Positions 24,166 to 35,570 of a DNA stretch of 64,000 nt are shown here, in pieces. The stretch's first letter is position 1; each line of letters begins with the position of its first letter. Where the stretch lies: contig NC_080566.1 of the NCBI RefSeq assembly GCF_030253575.1, positions 13,300,501 to 13,364,500 on the forward strand, read 5' to 3'. A program made the translations under genes and the position numbers. The stretch is from Rhododendron vialii. Lineage: Eukaryota > Streptophyta > Magnoliopsida > Ericales > Ericaceae. The notes below the pieces were generated by a model. It had not been told where the DNA came from, did not search any database, and was given only the letters and a program-made list of their open reading frames with translations.

Positions 24166-25740
24166 GTCCATTATGGATGCTTTTAGGGTGACCTTCTCGG
24201 ACAGATTTATATTGCACTTCCCGGCGTGCGTACGGATGAACCAGAACACCGCACTCGTTGCTTAGCATGCAAGACACCACGGAGACTTGTATGGCTGAAA
24301 ATCAGCCGCATCCCCCATAAATGGCGCCCAGCTGAGGCTTCACAGCTCAAAGGCCTATAAATACCCTGTTTCACCTCTCAATTCATTCTACACTCTATAG
24401 ACCATATACATCTTTCACCTGCTATCTCTCTGACTTCTCTCTAGCCTCCGAGCTCCAAAAAAACGCAGTGAAGCCCTGCCCAAGTAATCCCGAGAAAAAT
24501 CCTTTAAGTCCCAATCCCGAGAAAACCCATGTCAAAATAGCTTTATATAGCCTTTCCAAATTCCAGTCGACGATCCTCATCTTTTTCCATAGTCATGCCG
24601 AAGCTTTGCCGATATTTTCTGAGGCATCTCAGCCCCTGCGGAAGCACTCCCTGATCGTGTTCATACTCAGAGTCGCATTCCGATTCCTGAATCGCTATCA
24701 ATTCCACGTGTGTTTTACTTAGTTGTCCAACATCAATTAGTATTGCAAAAGGAAGAGCCTCGACGTGAACACAAAACTTCAACAGACAGATATAAACACA
24801 CACACAAACAAAGAAACTAACAGTCCATTCAACAAATGTCTTAGCAGTCTATCCAACACAGAAACTAGCAAAGAAATTAACCATTCAAATGTCTTAGCAG
24901 TCCAACAAGAAACTAACAGTTCAAATGGCTTAGCAGTCCAACAAAAAAACTAGCAGTTCAAATACTAGAGTGATTAAATTACAAATACGAAGTTTCCGAA
25001 TCTAAATTTCAAAGTCTCGTCACTTGGCGGGACCGCAGCAATGGCGCCTTGGCTTGCCCAGGTGACAGTGCTGCGGTTTCGAGCAAAATTTTTTTAACAT
25101 ACATCCAATCAGTTCGTGTATAATATAACAAGTATTTTGATATCATGTTTGTACTCAGAGTGGACATTGTTGTGTTGTTCCCGAGTGAAATCACAATAGA
25201 AAAAGTTAGCTCTTGTTGGGTCGTGACCCAGACCCGGAACCGCACCTCTAAGCCCAAGCACAAAAATAAACCAAGCACAAACGAGAGATATCCAAGAAAA
25301 AACTCCACTATGTATAAATCACATATACAAGTATGAAAAAAACCTCATCGGGATAGCCATAATCCGGCTTCCCCACTCCTCTCTCTCTCCCTCACTCTGG
25401 TGGCTCTCCGACAGAGTATCCGACCATCTCCGAGGAGCCCCGCTCCCCCAGCTGGGGGAGCTCCAAACCGGCACACTCTCTGTGCCTCACTCACGTCTGG
25501 CACATACCCACACAACTGCCAAACGCAGTCAATACAAAAGGGGAGAAAAGCCAAAGGGGTTTTATCCCCTACTCTCACACCCACTTCACTTGGGTGTACC
25601 CAACAGCTCTCTTCACAGAGAACCTTGACGCGAGGGTGTATGGTGCGATTGTGGCTCATCAAATCGGCAGCCTTCGCAAATGTTCGTTCATCTGCGTGAG
25701 ATCATGATGTTATGTACACACACGTTGACGAGATTATGTT
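24166..25740. other. Gene-free region with an LTR-like TATA segment
   Basis: At 24356 a TATAAATA box is followed by CT-rich leader-like sequence (CATTCTACACTC, then TCTCTCTGACTTCTCTC), resembling the promoter and R region of a plant LTR or a decayed gene promoter. I found no matching second LTR. The block at about 24880-24960 repeats AGCAGTCCAACA and AACTAGCAGTTCAAAT-like phrases in tandem. Open frames at 25345-25699 have no recognised motif. Probably decayed retroelement sequence. Confidence 0.3.
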
Positions 25741-27600
25741 AACTCGATCTAGTTGCTCATACTTATCTCTTGATATAGTGTTACTATATATATCTTCGAT
25801 ATTCTCCACCAATACATTCGGAAATGTCAATTTATTTAGAGTAGTAACAAAATACTTCTCATTATAGTTTGAATTAAATAAAAGTTTTCTTGCAGCATTA
25901 TATTTGTAGACTGGTAATCATTTTCCAAAGTAAATGGTACATGAGAAACCTAGCTCTTTCATAGGTGTTGCATGACCCGGACATTTTGTTGTACCCTTAA
26001 AGCCAGATTGCTGCTATCTTTTTGAGATGTGTTCTTAATTAATTTGTGCTCTGCATGGTATCATGTGATAACTGCATATCCTTATACATGTTAGTTTTCA
26101 CATGAGTACCAACGGGTTTTGTCCTTCGCTAATCTATGTGTCAGTATCTAGATCGATTGCTAGGCTTCATGTTGACTACGTACGCACGGTCTTTGTATTA
26201 GCCAGAAGCCCCATGATCGAAATTGTATGCTGTATTTACGTAGTTTTATAGGCTATATTCATGGTACCATTTCACTAATTCAATCTCTTATCATTTGCAG
26301 AAAAACATTTGGGACTATTGATATTGATACCCATTTATATATACACACACCCAAGCTTAGTTTTTGAATCTTATATATACATAAATCTAACGGTGTGGTC
26401 CTTTGAATCCAAAGGTGGGGATTCTGGTGGGGTTTGCCATTTTGGGGAAGATCCAAATCAATGTCTCTCTCTCTCTCTCTTGTTTATTCCAAAATCCGAT
26501 TCCAAAACACACACTAACCAATACCAAAACAGGAATTCCATTGATAATATGTCGCGCTCTCTCTCTCTCGCTCTAAAAAATCAATACCAAAATAAGAATT
26601 CCATGGATAATATGAGGTTAATCCGTATAGATAAGTGCATGTGATTGTGAACTTGAGAGCGTCATATCATCAATTAGGTTTAGTTACAATTGTAATTTGT
26701 TCAGTAGGGAGAAAATATTAAGAATATTGCAGCCATAAGGTCTTAGACCATGAATTCATAAGGCTGAAGCTTATTGGGAAAAAAAAAATGCTTTTGGGGT
26801 GATTCAAGTTTGTTTGTGAGGCTAGTCAAAAATTCTATGGCTGAACGTGGTGTTTAATTTTCTATTTTTTTTAATTGTGGACGATTAATGGTTAGGATTT
26901 GGAAATGCCTTCTAATTGGTACGTAATTAATTTAAACAATTCAGTTGTTGCAAACTCAATTTCAAGTTGCACCAGACCTTAAGATATGGGCAATTCGCTC
27001 ACACTTAGGACATTCGAAGCCATATTGAATAACAAATTCTTCGAATCATGCCTTCACGCACGGGCATGCGCCAGTACCTTTACATATTTTGTTGCTTGAG
27101 GTATCAATCTTTTCTATTGTGGTAGTTGTAATATATTTGTTTCCACAGATAGAGGTCTGCTAGTTAAAAAAAGAGTTGGCCGGAAAGGAATCTCAATTAT
27201 GCGCCAAGCCAAATGAAAAGCCACTGGTTGAATTTATTGAGCCAAGAAACCAGTGAAAACGTCCAGGGAGGGATAACTTATGCTCATTTCGTGATTTTGG
27301 AGGGGTTTGTGCCAGCTTTGGTTGGGTATTGAACGAAGTAAGAGATCGATCCTGTCTGTCTTTTCTGGTCGTGTGTTTTCAGCGGTAATTGCTTCTCCAG
27401 TTGCATGATTGTAGTCTATTGAAAGATTTTTTAGGCTTAGGTAATATTGAGCTTATTTCTTGCACTGATTTAGTTAGCGTTTCATGTTGTGAATAGTTGA
27501 TTACCGTTTGCGTAAGCTTGGTTGTGGAAAGAAAAGAAAGAAAAATCAGAACAAAACAATCTTTGTGGTGTTTGCTTCTAAAAAGAGAAGGGTAACAAAT
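25741..27600. other. Intergenic, no gene seen
   Basis: AT-rich, without convincing coding potential or transposon ends. About 26460-26580 contains two copies of (CT)n plus AAAA.CA.TACCAAAA.A.GAATTCCAT. in tandem, a small local duplication. Confidence 0.4.
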
Positions 27601-27601
27601 G

Positions 27602-27874
27602 CTCCCTTCGTCCATTTTTAAGTGTCTTGCTTCGTAACTTCAACTTATTAAAAAGATATTATCATTATACCTTTCACATCAACTTTTTCCTCCACTTCGC
27701 CTACTTACCCATCATCATTACACTTTTACTCACTAACTTTTCAAAATGAAATATAATCTACTTTTAGAAACAAAATAGACAATGCACTAATTTTTACTCA
27801 CTAACTTTACAAAATAGACACTTATTAAGGAACCCAAAATGAAATACTGGACTCTAAATAAGGGACGGAAGGAG
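27602..27874. mobile_element. Stowaway MITE, about 273 bp
   Basis: The left end CTCCCTTCGTCC and the right end GGGACGGAAGGAG are the inverted CTCCCTCCGTCCC termini of plant Stowaway (Tc1/mariner) MITEs. The right flank is TA, but the left flank is TG, so the TA duplication is partly lost. Non-coding. A relative lies at 44138-44420. Confidence 0.8.
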
Positions 27875-28285
27875 TAGTAATTTGCAATGTAACCACTCAT
27901 TAATGCTTTTTATGTCTTTTCTATATGAGTCGCGTCTCGTAATTATTTGTGACTAAGAGCATCCACAATGTAATAATCAAAACCAAAAGGTTGCTAAAGT
28001 TAGCAATATTTGCTCAAAAAAGTGCTCACATTGTAATAACCAAACTTAGGAGTATCAAATTTTGGCTTTTGAATAATCAAAACTAGCAACCTTTTTGCCA
28101 ATAATCAAATTTAATGGTCCCCATATTTTCTCAACCAAGTACACCCATCATTACATAAAAACATTCTCTCTCAACAATGTTTCTACAAAATTATTTTTAA
28201 AAATTGTTTTTTTTTTCAGAAACTTTTAAAAAAATTTAAAACAAAATTATAAGTGTTTTTACAAAAAAAAACGGATTCCAACAGT

Positions 28286-29395
28286 CACTACAAGAAAAAT
28301 TAAAATTGGCGACGAAAAAGTGGCAACGGAATTTAATTTCGTCACTATATGAGTATATTTGGCGACGAAAAAATAAATTCGTCACTATTTTGATAACTTC
28401 CGTGACGAAATAATTTTGTCACCAATTATACCTGTTTAGCGACGAAAAAAATATTTTCGTCACTAAAGGTACCCATTTGGTGACGAAATACATTTTTTGT
28501 TGCCCAAAGCTTAAAAAAGGTGACGAAATTATTTTTTATCGCCAAAGATAATCATTTGGTGACAAAAAATATATTTTGTCGCCAAATGTGAGCAATTTAG
28601 TAACGAAATATTTATTTCGTCACCAAATGCTTAACTTTGGTGACGAAATTATTTTTCGTCACCATTTTAACGCTTTCAGCGACGAAAAATATATTTCGTC
28701 GTCAAATGGGCACCTTTCGTGACGAAATTTATGAATTGCGCTTTGTCACTAAATGTATTTCGGACGTAACTCTTTACTAAAAACTCCGATTGAGATAATT
28801 CAAATTGGGTTTGAACAATAACTCAATTGCCTACAACTTTCATGTTTATCAAATTTGCTAATTTTAATATTTAAAGGTTTAAAATTACATTCGAAATATA
28901 TTTTCATGTTAAACATATGTGTTATATATTAAATATTTCAAATGTTTACTGAAAAGTGTGTATGGTGCAAATGGTTGGAACTTGCGCGAAAAACTCAATA
29001 GATTCAGGTTCGAAACCCAGCAGGAGCAAGAAAGAATGATTTTTTTTCCCATATGAAAACATTTTTTGCAACGAAAAATTTCATCATCGATGTGTCACAT
29101 TGGTGACGAATTTTTTCGTCGCTAAAAGGAATAATTGATGACAAAAAAATTCGTCATCAAAAAGCACAATAAGCGAGGAAAAAAATTTCGTCACCAATTA
29201 TTCACTTTTTGGTGACAAAATATTTCGTCATCAAAAGGCACTATAGGTGACGAAAAATAGATTTCGTCACTAGGTAGAAATCCTCGACAACCTTTAGTCA
29301 ACAAATTTTTTTTCGCCACCTATATTATTTGTGACGAAAAACATGCAATTTGCGACGATTTTCATTCGTCACCCAATTGAATTTTTCTTGTAGTG
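28286..29395. mobile_element. Non-autonomous CACTA element, 1110 bp
   Basis: It starts CACTACAAGAAAAATT and ends AATTTTTCTTGTAGTG, perfect inverted CACTA ends, flanked by the 3-bp duplication AGT (28283-28285 and 29396-29398). The body is filled with GTGACGAAA and TTTCGTCAC motifs in both orientations on both sides of a central AT-rich region (about 28750-29050), which is the expected subterminal binding-site layout. It has no transposase, so it depends on a partner in trans. Its repeats differ from those of the large element at 1-11280, so the two probably belong to different families. It sits inside a Tourist-like MITE. Confidence 0.95.
28955..29047 (+). other. tRNA-like Pol III promoter module inside the small CACTA element
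   Basis: TGGTGCAAATGG at 28963-28974 fits a Pol III A box loosely. GGTTCGAAACC at 29007-29017 fits the B box consensus exactly, at tRNA-like spacing. A run of eight T at 29040-29047 could act as a Pol III terminator. The cloverleaf is not complete, so this is not called as a tRNA gene. It may be a tRNA-derived SINE fragment captured by the element. Confidence 0.4.
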
Positions 29396-29866
29396 AGTTT
29401 TTCAAAAAAAAAAAAACAGAGTTTTTTTTTTCACTAAACAATTTTCTTAAAAAAAAAACTGTTATTTTTTTCCAAAAAAAGTATTCAAATTATTATCAAA
29501 AAATTAGTTTTTAGAATTTTATAGTTTAAAAAGGTGATGTGGCAAGTTTTGGTTATTCAATTTTGATTATTACATTATGGACCTCTACATTGCTAACTTT
29601 AGCAATGTCTTAAATGGATAATTAAAAGATGATGTGGCAACTTTTGGTTATCCAATTTTGATTATTACATTGCGGATGCTCTAATGTTGAAACTAATGAC
29701 CACATAATTAATGCCTTAATTTATTCCCATTAATCTGATGTCCAGATTAATAAAGAGTAAGAAATGGGCAAGGTACAATGCATTAATTGATCCCGCAATG
29801 ACGAGTTCCAAATCTGTGCATACTTAATAGTCTTGAATAATGATCAACGTGTACGTAAATACAGAA

Positions 29867-30238
29867 AGTCTACTGGCACAGCTAATTTGTGCACAGATTT
29901 TTATGTGGGGTCCATTAAGGGTTCCACACAAGTGATCCGAGCCGTTCAGTATGTTTAAAACATTTTTTCAAGGGCCCTCATGCAAAATCAGTTCAATTCG
30001 ATACCTATAAGTACTTGATCTTATTGTCTAACTTTTCATTCTCTAAAATCTTGAATGAAAAGTTAGATGATTAAATTAAGCACTTATAGGTATCGGATTG
30101 AGCTTATTTTTCGCGAAGCACTTTGAAAAAATATTTTAAACATAATGAACGGCTCGGATCACTTGTGTGGGACCTGTAGTGAACCCCACATAAAAATCTG
30201 TGCATAATCTATGCACAGATTTCCTGTACCAGTAGACT
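29867..30238. mobile_element. Foldback MITE, about 372 bp
   Basis: Terminal inverted repeats are AGTCTACTGGCACAG and, reverse-complemented, AGTCTACTGGTACAG. The arms stay complementary for about 170 bp (TTTTTATGTGGGGTCCA, ACACAAGTGATCCGAGCCGT, GATACCTATAAGTACTT), turning around near 30050. Non-coding. No clear target duplication is seen. The left flank and terminus (ACAGAAAGTCTA) resemble the left end of the foldback at 4892. Confidence 0.85.
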
Positions 30239-30394
30239 GGTTCAAACCAACATCTCATTACCTTCTTTATGAGCAACAATCATCATTGAAGGAGGGAAAA
30301 ACTTCTGTGAAATGTAAAAGTTGAGGAAGAGGGGTATTCAGCATTTACCAAGATCCCTTTTGTGGGTGGGGGTGTGTGTGGGTAAATTGGAAAT

Positions 30395-30558
30395 TGTAAC
30401 ACCTCGTCCCACATCGAAAATCTACATGGATGATCTTGGGCATATAACAAACCTTGTGGGCTACTACTAGTACCTTGTGCTTAAGTTTTTGGGCCATGTG
30501 GTATAGCTTGTGGATCAAAATCGGGGTACTGGGCCAGTGGTTTGCTTGGGGCGTTACA
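30395..30558. mobile_element. Solo LTR, 164 bp
   Basis: The segment begins TGTAACACCTCGTCCC and ends GGGGCGTTACA (TG..CA termini) and is flanked by GGAAAT on both sides (30389-30394 and 30559-30564), a plausible target duplication. Its small size suggests a TRIM-type or short-LTR family. No internal region or second LTR is present, as after LTR-LTR recombination. Confidence 0.7.
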
Positions 30559-32397
30559 GGAAATGTCCATAAACCCATTTCCAACATTTTTGCTAATCAA
30601 AATCGGTTTATTTGAAATAATCAATGTCTTGTTTGGATGCCTTTTTGAAATAAAAAAATTTAACTCAAAAAATACTCTTACTCCTATTTTCAATCATTAC
30701 TCATATTTTTTATCATTATTACTACTATCATTTACGGAGTATCTTTCCATTACTCTTCACTCATTATTCCTATCTTCAATCATTATCTTAATTTTTCTCA
30801 TCACTCATTACTCAAAAATCAAACTCAAAAATTCTCAAAAACTCATCCAAATACAGCACAAACAATCTAGGCGGTGGTTTGGCTATGACCTTTTGGTCAG
30901 AGGTTGTATATATCGTGGCATGCAGGTTGTATCTTGGCATGCATTTGCTTCACTCATTAAGATTCTTCAAAGACATTTTAAACTTTATGGAAGCCTTGCG
31001 TTTTGCTTTTGAGAGAAACTTATTTTCGGAGTTGTTGCTCGCAAAGTGGCTCTTTATAGAATTGAGCAATTTTAGTTGTCCGTTTAAGCAATTAATGGTC
31101 TAAAGTTTTTTAAAAAACTATTCGCATGAATGGTTTAACTATTCATGCGAATAGTTTTTTAAAAATCTGGACTATTCAAAACACTTTTGGACGTGCACGA
31201 TTGAGCACTGTAAACAAAGTTTATGGATTGCTCAGTAAAGAAGTTTTTCTCTTCGTTTTTATAAAGGAATGGATGTTGAAAACTATTATGTTCTTGGAAA
31301 ACAACAAACGCTTGAATATATTGATAATGCATTTTTGTAATGTTCTCAATAACTTCTGTAAGGAATTTCCTTGGAAACCGGCCATTTTTCAAGAAAAGAA
31401 AAAAAACACTTTCGAAAATGGATTCTTGAAAGCAAAAAAAAAAAAAACAGTTACGGGCCATACTACCTTCCTATTGTGCAGCTCGCGTGTCGGGTAGCAA
31501 ATTGGATGTTACGGAAGAATTGGATGCTCTTCCTCAGCTGAAGAATGGAATTGTAGCTATTCATCTAAATTAGATCAAGCGCTGGTCCTGTTGCGCTCTC
31601 TAAGTTTTAGCTTCTTTGCAATTCTACTGCTTGCTTCGGTTAGTTTGGATTATGCATTACTCCCCCCCTCCCCATTGCTAGGGAAGATTTGAAGTCAAAA
31701 AGCCCGATGATCTAGCCTCCAAGACCCTGACGCGAGAGAGGGGCAAGGCACAAGAGGATGTAACAGCCATCATACCTTTCTGGTGTAACTTCACTGCACT
31801 TGCTATGGGAGAATCCAAATACCTCTCTATTTACCATCCTGAGAGCATATCCTCAATGGAGGATGAAACCAGGTTCTATACTTATAATACAACCAGGATG
31901 TAAGAAAACTTGCTCCAATGGGATGTAAAATAGCACAAATGGAAAAGGAGATGTATATTTTCATCCCCTTTTGGCTGCAGCTATAAATTGACAGGTCATC
32001 ACCCAACTGATTCTACCAGATTTGTAGACAGCTAGAGTTACCTGATTCGTTGAAAAGTCGTTGGAATTTGCAAGAACATGCCGGAATCAGCAAGAACACG
32101 CCGGAATCTCGCCGAAAACTGATTCCAAGTCTGGAGATCACCGTCTGCGACCCCGATTCTTGACGATTCATGGAAGGCGTAGATGAAGGCTCGTCCAGCC
32201 CTTTTCCTTTTCCTCGTCGAGTTCTAGAGTTCCAGAGTTCCAGCCAAGATTTCCCTTCCAGCCAAGATTTCTCTTCGGTTCATAAAGAGAGAGAGAGAGA
32301 GAGAGAAGGGGGGAGGGGGGGGAGGGGGGGGAGAGGGCGGGGGGTTCTGGTTCAGAGAGAGAGAGGGGGGATTTGATTTTGTATCTTCTGTTCTTTC

Positions 32398-32429
<32 letters not shown>
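30559..32429. other. Intergenic with decayed sequence and microsatellites
   Basis: Apart from the hairpin at 31107 no feature is supported. Open frames here lack recognisable motifs. A purine-rich block with (GA)n and G-runs occupies about 32280-32370, and a (GA)n run occupies about 32399-32435; both generate spurious low-complexity frames. A CTATAAATT sequence at about 31980 has no clear gene behind it. Confidence 0.4.
31107..31165. repeat. Perfect 25-bp inverted repeat (hairpin)
   Basis: 31107-31131 and 31141-31165 are exact reverse complements around a 9-bp spacer. The core of each arm contains CTATTCGCATGAAT. It is not at the edge of any element I recognise. Its role is unknown. Confidence 0.85.
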
Positions 32430-32437
<8 letters not shown>

Positions 32438-32648
32438 AAGTTGGCTTGTAATGTCAGCCAATGGGTCTTTGATCCGACCGTTGGCTTTTTTTTTATGAGG
32501 ATCCGATTGTTGGCTGCCAACGGATCACAAAAAATAGTAACGGTAATTTTTTTTCCTACCTATAAATGTGTGTTTTGAATAGGATTTTACACAACAAAAA
32601 ATTTATCCATTCTCCACAAACACCCTCCAAAAAAATAGTGTATCAATT

Positions 32649-33734
32649 ATGGTAGAGGGAAATCGTAGTGCGAGAGGAAAATCGTTCAACTCTGATCAAG
32701 ATGAAGCAATTTGTAATGCTTACTTGTGCATTAGTCAAGACCCGATTGTCGGCACCAACCAAGCACGATCTAAATTATGGGATCAGGTTGCAAAAAAATA
32801 CACCGAATTCACAGAAGGCGATGTACAATCGGATGCTTTTATCAAGTCTTGATGGCAAGTCATCAAGCATGCTTGCAACAAATATCATGGACATTTAAGG
32901 CAACATCAAAGTGGAATGACAAATTAAAATGAGGTAATAAACCGAGAATATTATTATTATTGTTATTTTGATAATAATTTGCTAATATTATTATTTTGAT
33001 TCTTTAATTAAATTATTTTGTTATCATGTGTATAGATTGATTTAGCGAAGAAACATTACAAAGACACTGAGAAGAAACCTTTCGCCAATTTGGATTGTTG
33101 TTGGGCAATCTTAGAACACAATATGAAGTGGGCGGATTTAACCCCCACCCGGTCCAACCCAAGATCTTCACAAATGGATATGAGTTCAGTCCCTCCATCT
33201 CCTGATTTCTCTCAAAATCCAAACTCAGAGTCTCCTGATTTCTCTCAAGTTCCGAACACAGCAACTATATTGGAAGATAGCAATCCTATGAGTGGATGTA
33301 GTGTTCAATCTCCAAAAAAGAGACCTCCTGGATGTAAGGCATCAAAGGCAAAACTATTGAAGACCAAAAAATTAGAAACTGAGGAACGTGAATGAATAAA
33401 CTTGATGGAAAAATTCAACCAAACTACATCTGACAAGTAAGGTAAGAGAGTTGAAATGGAAGCAAGAAGAGTCGTGGCTTTGGAAAGGACTACGGCAAAT
33501 GATGTGAGGAGGGTGACGCTTGAGGAGAGGAAGACAGCAATGAAGGAAAAAGAGATGGAAGATAGAATTATGCAAATGGACTTTGATTTGGTTCAAGACC
33601 CCCAAATGAAGGCTTATTACCAGTATCGTAAGGGTGAAATCTTGGCTAAATGGATGGCTAGCTCAAGTTCGAATGGTTATTTTCCTGATTTTTCCCGATT
33701 ATTGATTGTAGTAATTTTTTATTATCATATGTAA
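32649..33734 (+). pseudogene. Harbinger Myb-like (ORF1) protein, interrupted
   Basis: MVEGNRSARGKSFNSDQDEA starts a Myb/SANT-like domain (ICNAYLCISQDPIVG, RSKLWDQVAKKYTEF). A TGA stop at about 32850 falls where the family has SRWQ, so CGA to TGA is likely. The reading continues WQVIKHACNKYHG, an intron lies at about 32935-33035, then KKPFANLDCCWAILEHNMKW and a Ser/Pro-rich linker with KKRPPGCK. The C-terminal coiled-coil part (33456-33734, MEARRVVALERTTAN) resembles the NAM-associated C-terminal domain of Harbinger partner proteins. More stops lie near 33394 and 33437. Such proteins bind element ends and carry the transposase to the nucleus. Confidence 0.78.
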
Positions 33735-33885
33735 TAGTCTTTAGTAATTATGACTTTGATATAATCATTGGGTACTGTTCGATAATAAAATGCATTTTTA
33801 TTTAGCTAATGAAGTACAATACTCGAAAATGAAATTCATTTTATTTAGCTAATTTCCACGACACAGGAAACGTGTTAGAAGATTA

Positions 33886-35205
33886 CTAGAGCATAACCAT
33901 TTGAACCTTAGTCTTCCTTTCCATTACGGGCCCAAAGGTGTTCAATATGATCATTGCGGAGGGAATGATGTGCCTCATTTGATCGAATCCTGGGGTTATT
34001 TTTAAAGAATCAACCAATGCGAGTGTGACATCTCTTGAGACTTGAATTGGGCTGGAAGAAAGAAGTTCATTAGTTTCATCACTAGCATCGTGATCATGTT
34101 GGTCTTCAATTATCATGTTATGCAAGATGACACATGTTTTCATGATGTAGCCTAGATCCTCCTCATTCTAGAATCACATCGGTCCTCTAACAATTGCCCA
34201 GCGTGCTTGGAGTACGCCAAATGCCCTTTCAACATCCTTGCGACATGTCTCCTGCATGCTCGCAAAGTGTTGCTTCTTTCTTCCTCATGGTTGAGAAATG
34301 GTTTGGACGAGAGTCGCCCATTTTGGATAGATACCATCAGCAAGGTAGTACCCCATGTTGTATTGAGTACCATTAACGACAAAATGGGCTGGCGGGGCAC
34401 GACCGACACTGAGATCATCGAAGAGATAAGATTGATCAAGCACATTGATATCGTTGAATGACCCAGGCATGCCAAAGAAAGCATGCCAAATCCACAAATC
34501 ATACGATGCAACTACTTCAAGTATGAAAGTGTGGTTTCTGATGTGGCCGCTAAAGAAGCCATGGTAAGCAATTGGACATTTGTCCCACTGCCAGTGCATA
34601 CAATCCAAGCTGCCTAGCATTCCAGAAAAACCACGTTGATTGCCTACGTGTAGGAGCCTTGCAGTATCTGCTTCATTTGGCTTTCTCAGGTATTCTGCTT
34701 CAAAAATGGAGATAGCGCCTCTACAGAAGCTTCGAAGAGAGTCAATTGTTGTACTTTCCCCAATCTTGAGATACTCATCAAGACTATCAGCAGGCGTCCC
34801 GTATGCCATCATCGTCAGAGCTGCTATCATCATTTGGATACCAGAAAGACCTGCAGCTCCCGTCGCATCATTCCTTTGGACGAACGTCACGTCATGTTGT
34901 TGGAGTTGACCCAAGATCTTGTGAAATAAGGGTCGACTCATTCAAAAACATTGCCAAAACAACTTTTCGTCATAGAACGGATACTCACAAAAGAAATCAG
35001 CATTGATTCATTGGTCGGCAGCAACTCTGTCATGGGGGATCCAAGTTCGACCTCTTGTAGAACCAACATGACCTCCTTGTTGGCGTCTTCTTTGAAATTT
35101 TCGGTACTGCCTGGTCATGATCAATTGCACTATTGCAATCTCATCGTCATCGGGAGAAGATCCGTCAAATTCTCTCAGTAATTTTCTTTGGGTTAAACTA
35201 CTCAT
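33886..35205 (-). pseudogene. PIF/Harbinger DDE transposase, interrupted
   Basis: On the minus strand, MSSLTQRKLLREFDGSS starts at 35205. Stops fall at RVAADQ-stop-INADFF (about 35010) and at WQCF-stop-MSRPLF (about 34942). The longest open piece, 34941-34285, reads MSRPLFHKILGQLQ, GTPADSLDEYLKIGEST, GSLDCMHWQWDKCP (first catalytic Asp), FGMPGSFNDINVL (second Asp) and GYYLADGIYPKWATL. A frameshift near 34285 is followed by CRKDVERAFGVLQARW (catalytic Glu) and then KTCVILHNMIIEDQHD up to 33886. This order is that of plant PIF transposases (DDE_Tnp_4 / plant transposon protein family). All three catalytic residues are still encoded, but not in one frame. Confidence 0.88.
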
Positions 35206-35295
35206 GATGATTTTTTTTTTTTGAAAGGGGAGACTGTATATGGATTTGAGTGTGAGAATGAAGAATGGGGAGGATATGTCTATATATAGATGGCT

Positions 35296-35570
35296 TAAGT
35301 AAATGGTGTAGTTGAGAGTGGATGAGAGTAAATAATTGAAGTAAATGGTGTAATTGAGAGTGAATGGGAGTAAATGATGTAGTTGAGAGTAGATATGAGT
35401 AAATGGCTGAAGTAAATGGTGTAGTTGAGAGTAGATGAGAGTAAATAACTGAAATATATGGTATAGTTGAGAGTGGGGAGTAAATGGATCAAGTAAATGA
35501 TGCGGTTGAGAGTTGATGGGAGTAAATGGATGAAGTAAATGATGTAATTGAAGTGGATGAGAAGTAAAAA
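35296..35570. repeat. Degenerate tandem repeat, about 42-bp unit
   Basis: Roughly six imperfect copies of GTAAATGGTGTAGTTGAGAGT-GGATGAGAGTAAAT-ATTGAA run head to tail, shortening to about 35-40 bp towards the right. They lie immediately upstream of the transposase gene's TATA-like box (minus strand) and may be part of the element's subterminal region. Confidence 0.7.

Larger units (their letters stand above)
27957..29681. mobile_element. Tourist-like MITE, split by a CACTA insertion
   Basis: Terminal inverted repeats are GAGCATCCACAATGTAATAA on the left and, reverse-complemented, GAGCATCCGCAATGTAATAA on the right. TAA is duplicated at 27954-27956 and 29682-29684, as in Tourist/Harbinger elements. 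Subterminal blocks are shared: TAATCAAAACC on the left, and two copies of TTTTGATTATTACATT near the right end (about 29557-29576 and 29655-29672). Without the 1.1-kb insert the element would be about 610 bp. Non-coding. Confidence 0.85.

Noticed and set aside
25345..25699. Two opposed open frames of about 100 residues
   Set aside because: Mutual shadows without domain similarity; composition follows a GC-richer patch probably from a decayed element.
28955..29047. Called as a tRNA gene
   Set aside because: A and B boxes are present but no full cloverleaf or acceptor stem can be folded by eye; kept only as a Pol III-like module.
30395..30558. Solo LTR considered as a Cassandra TRIM
   Set aside because: No 5S rRNA-like A, IE and C box region is visible in the 164 bp.
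32170..32520. Open frames of 68 and 98 residues around 32.2-32.5 kb
   Set aside because: Low-complexity translation of GA and G-rich tracts on both strands.
35295..35492. 65-residue minus-strand frame with repeated NYTIYFS motif
   Set aside because: Translation of the 42-bp tandem repeat; non-coding array upstream of the transposase.
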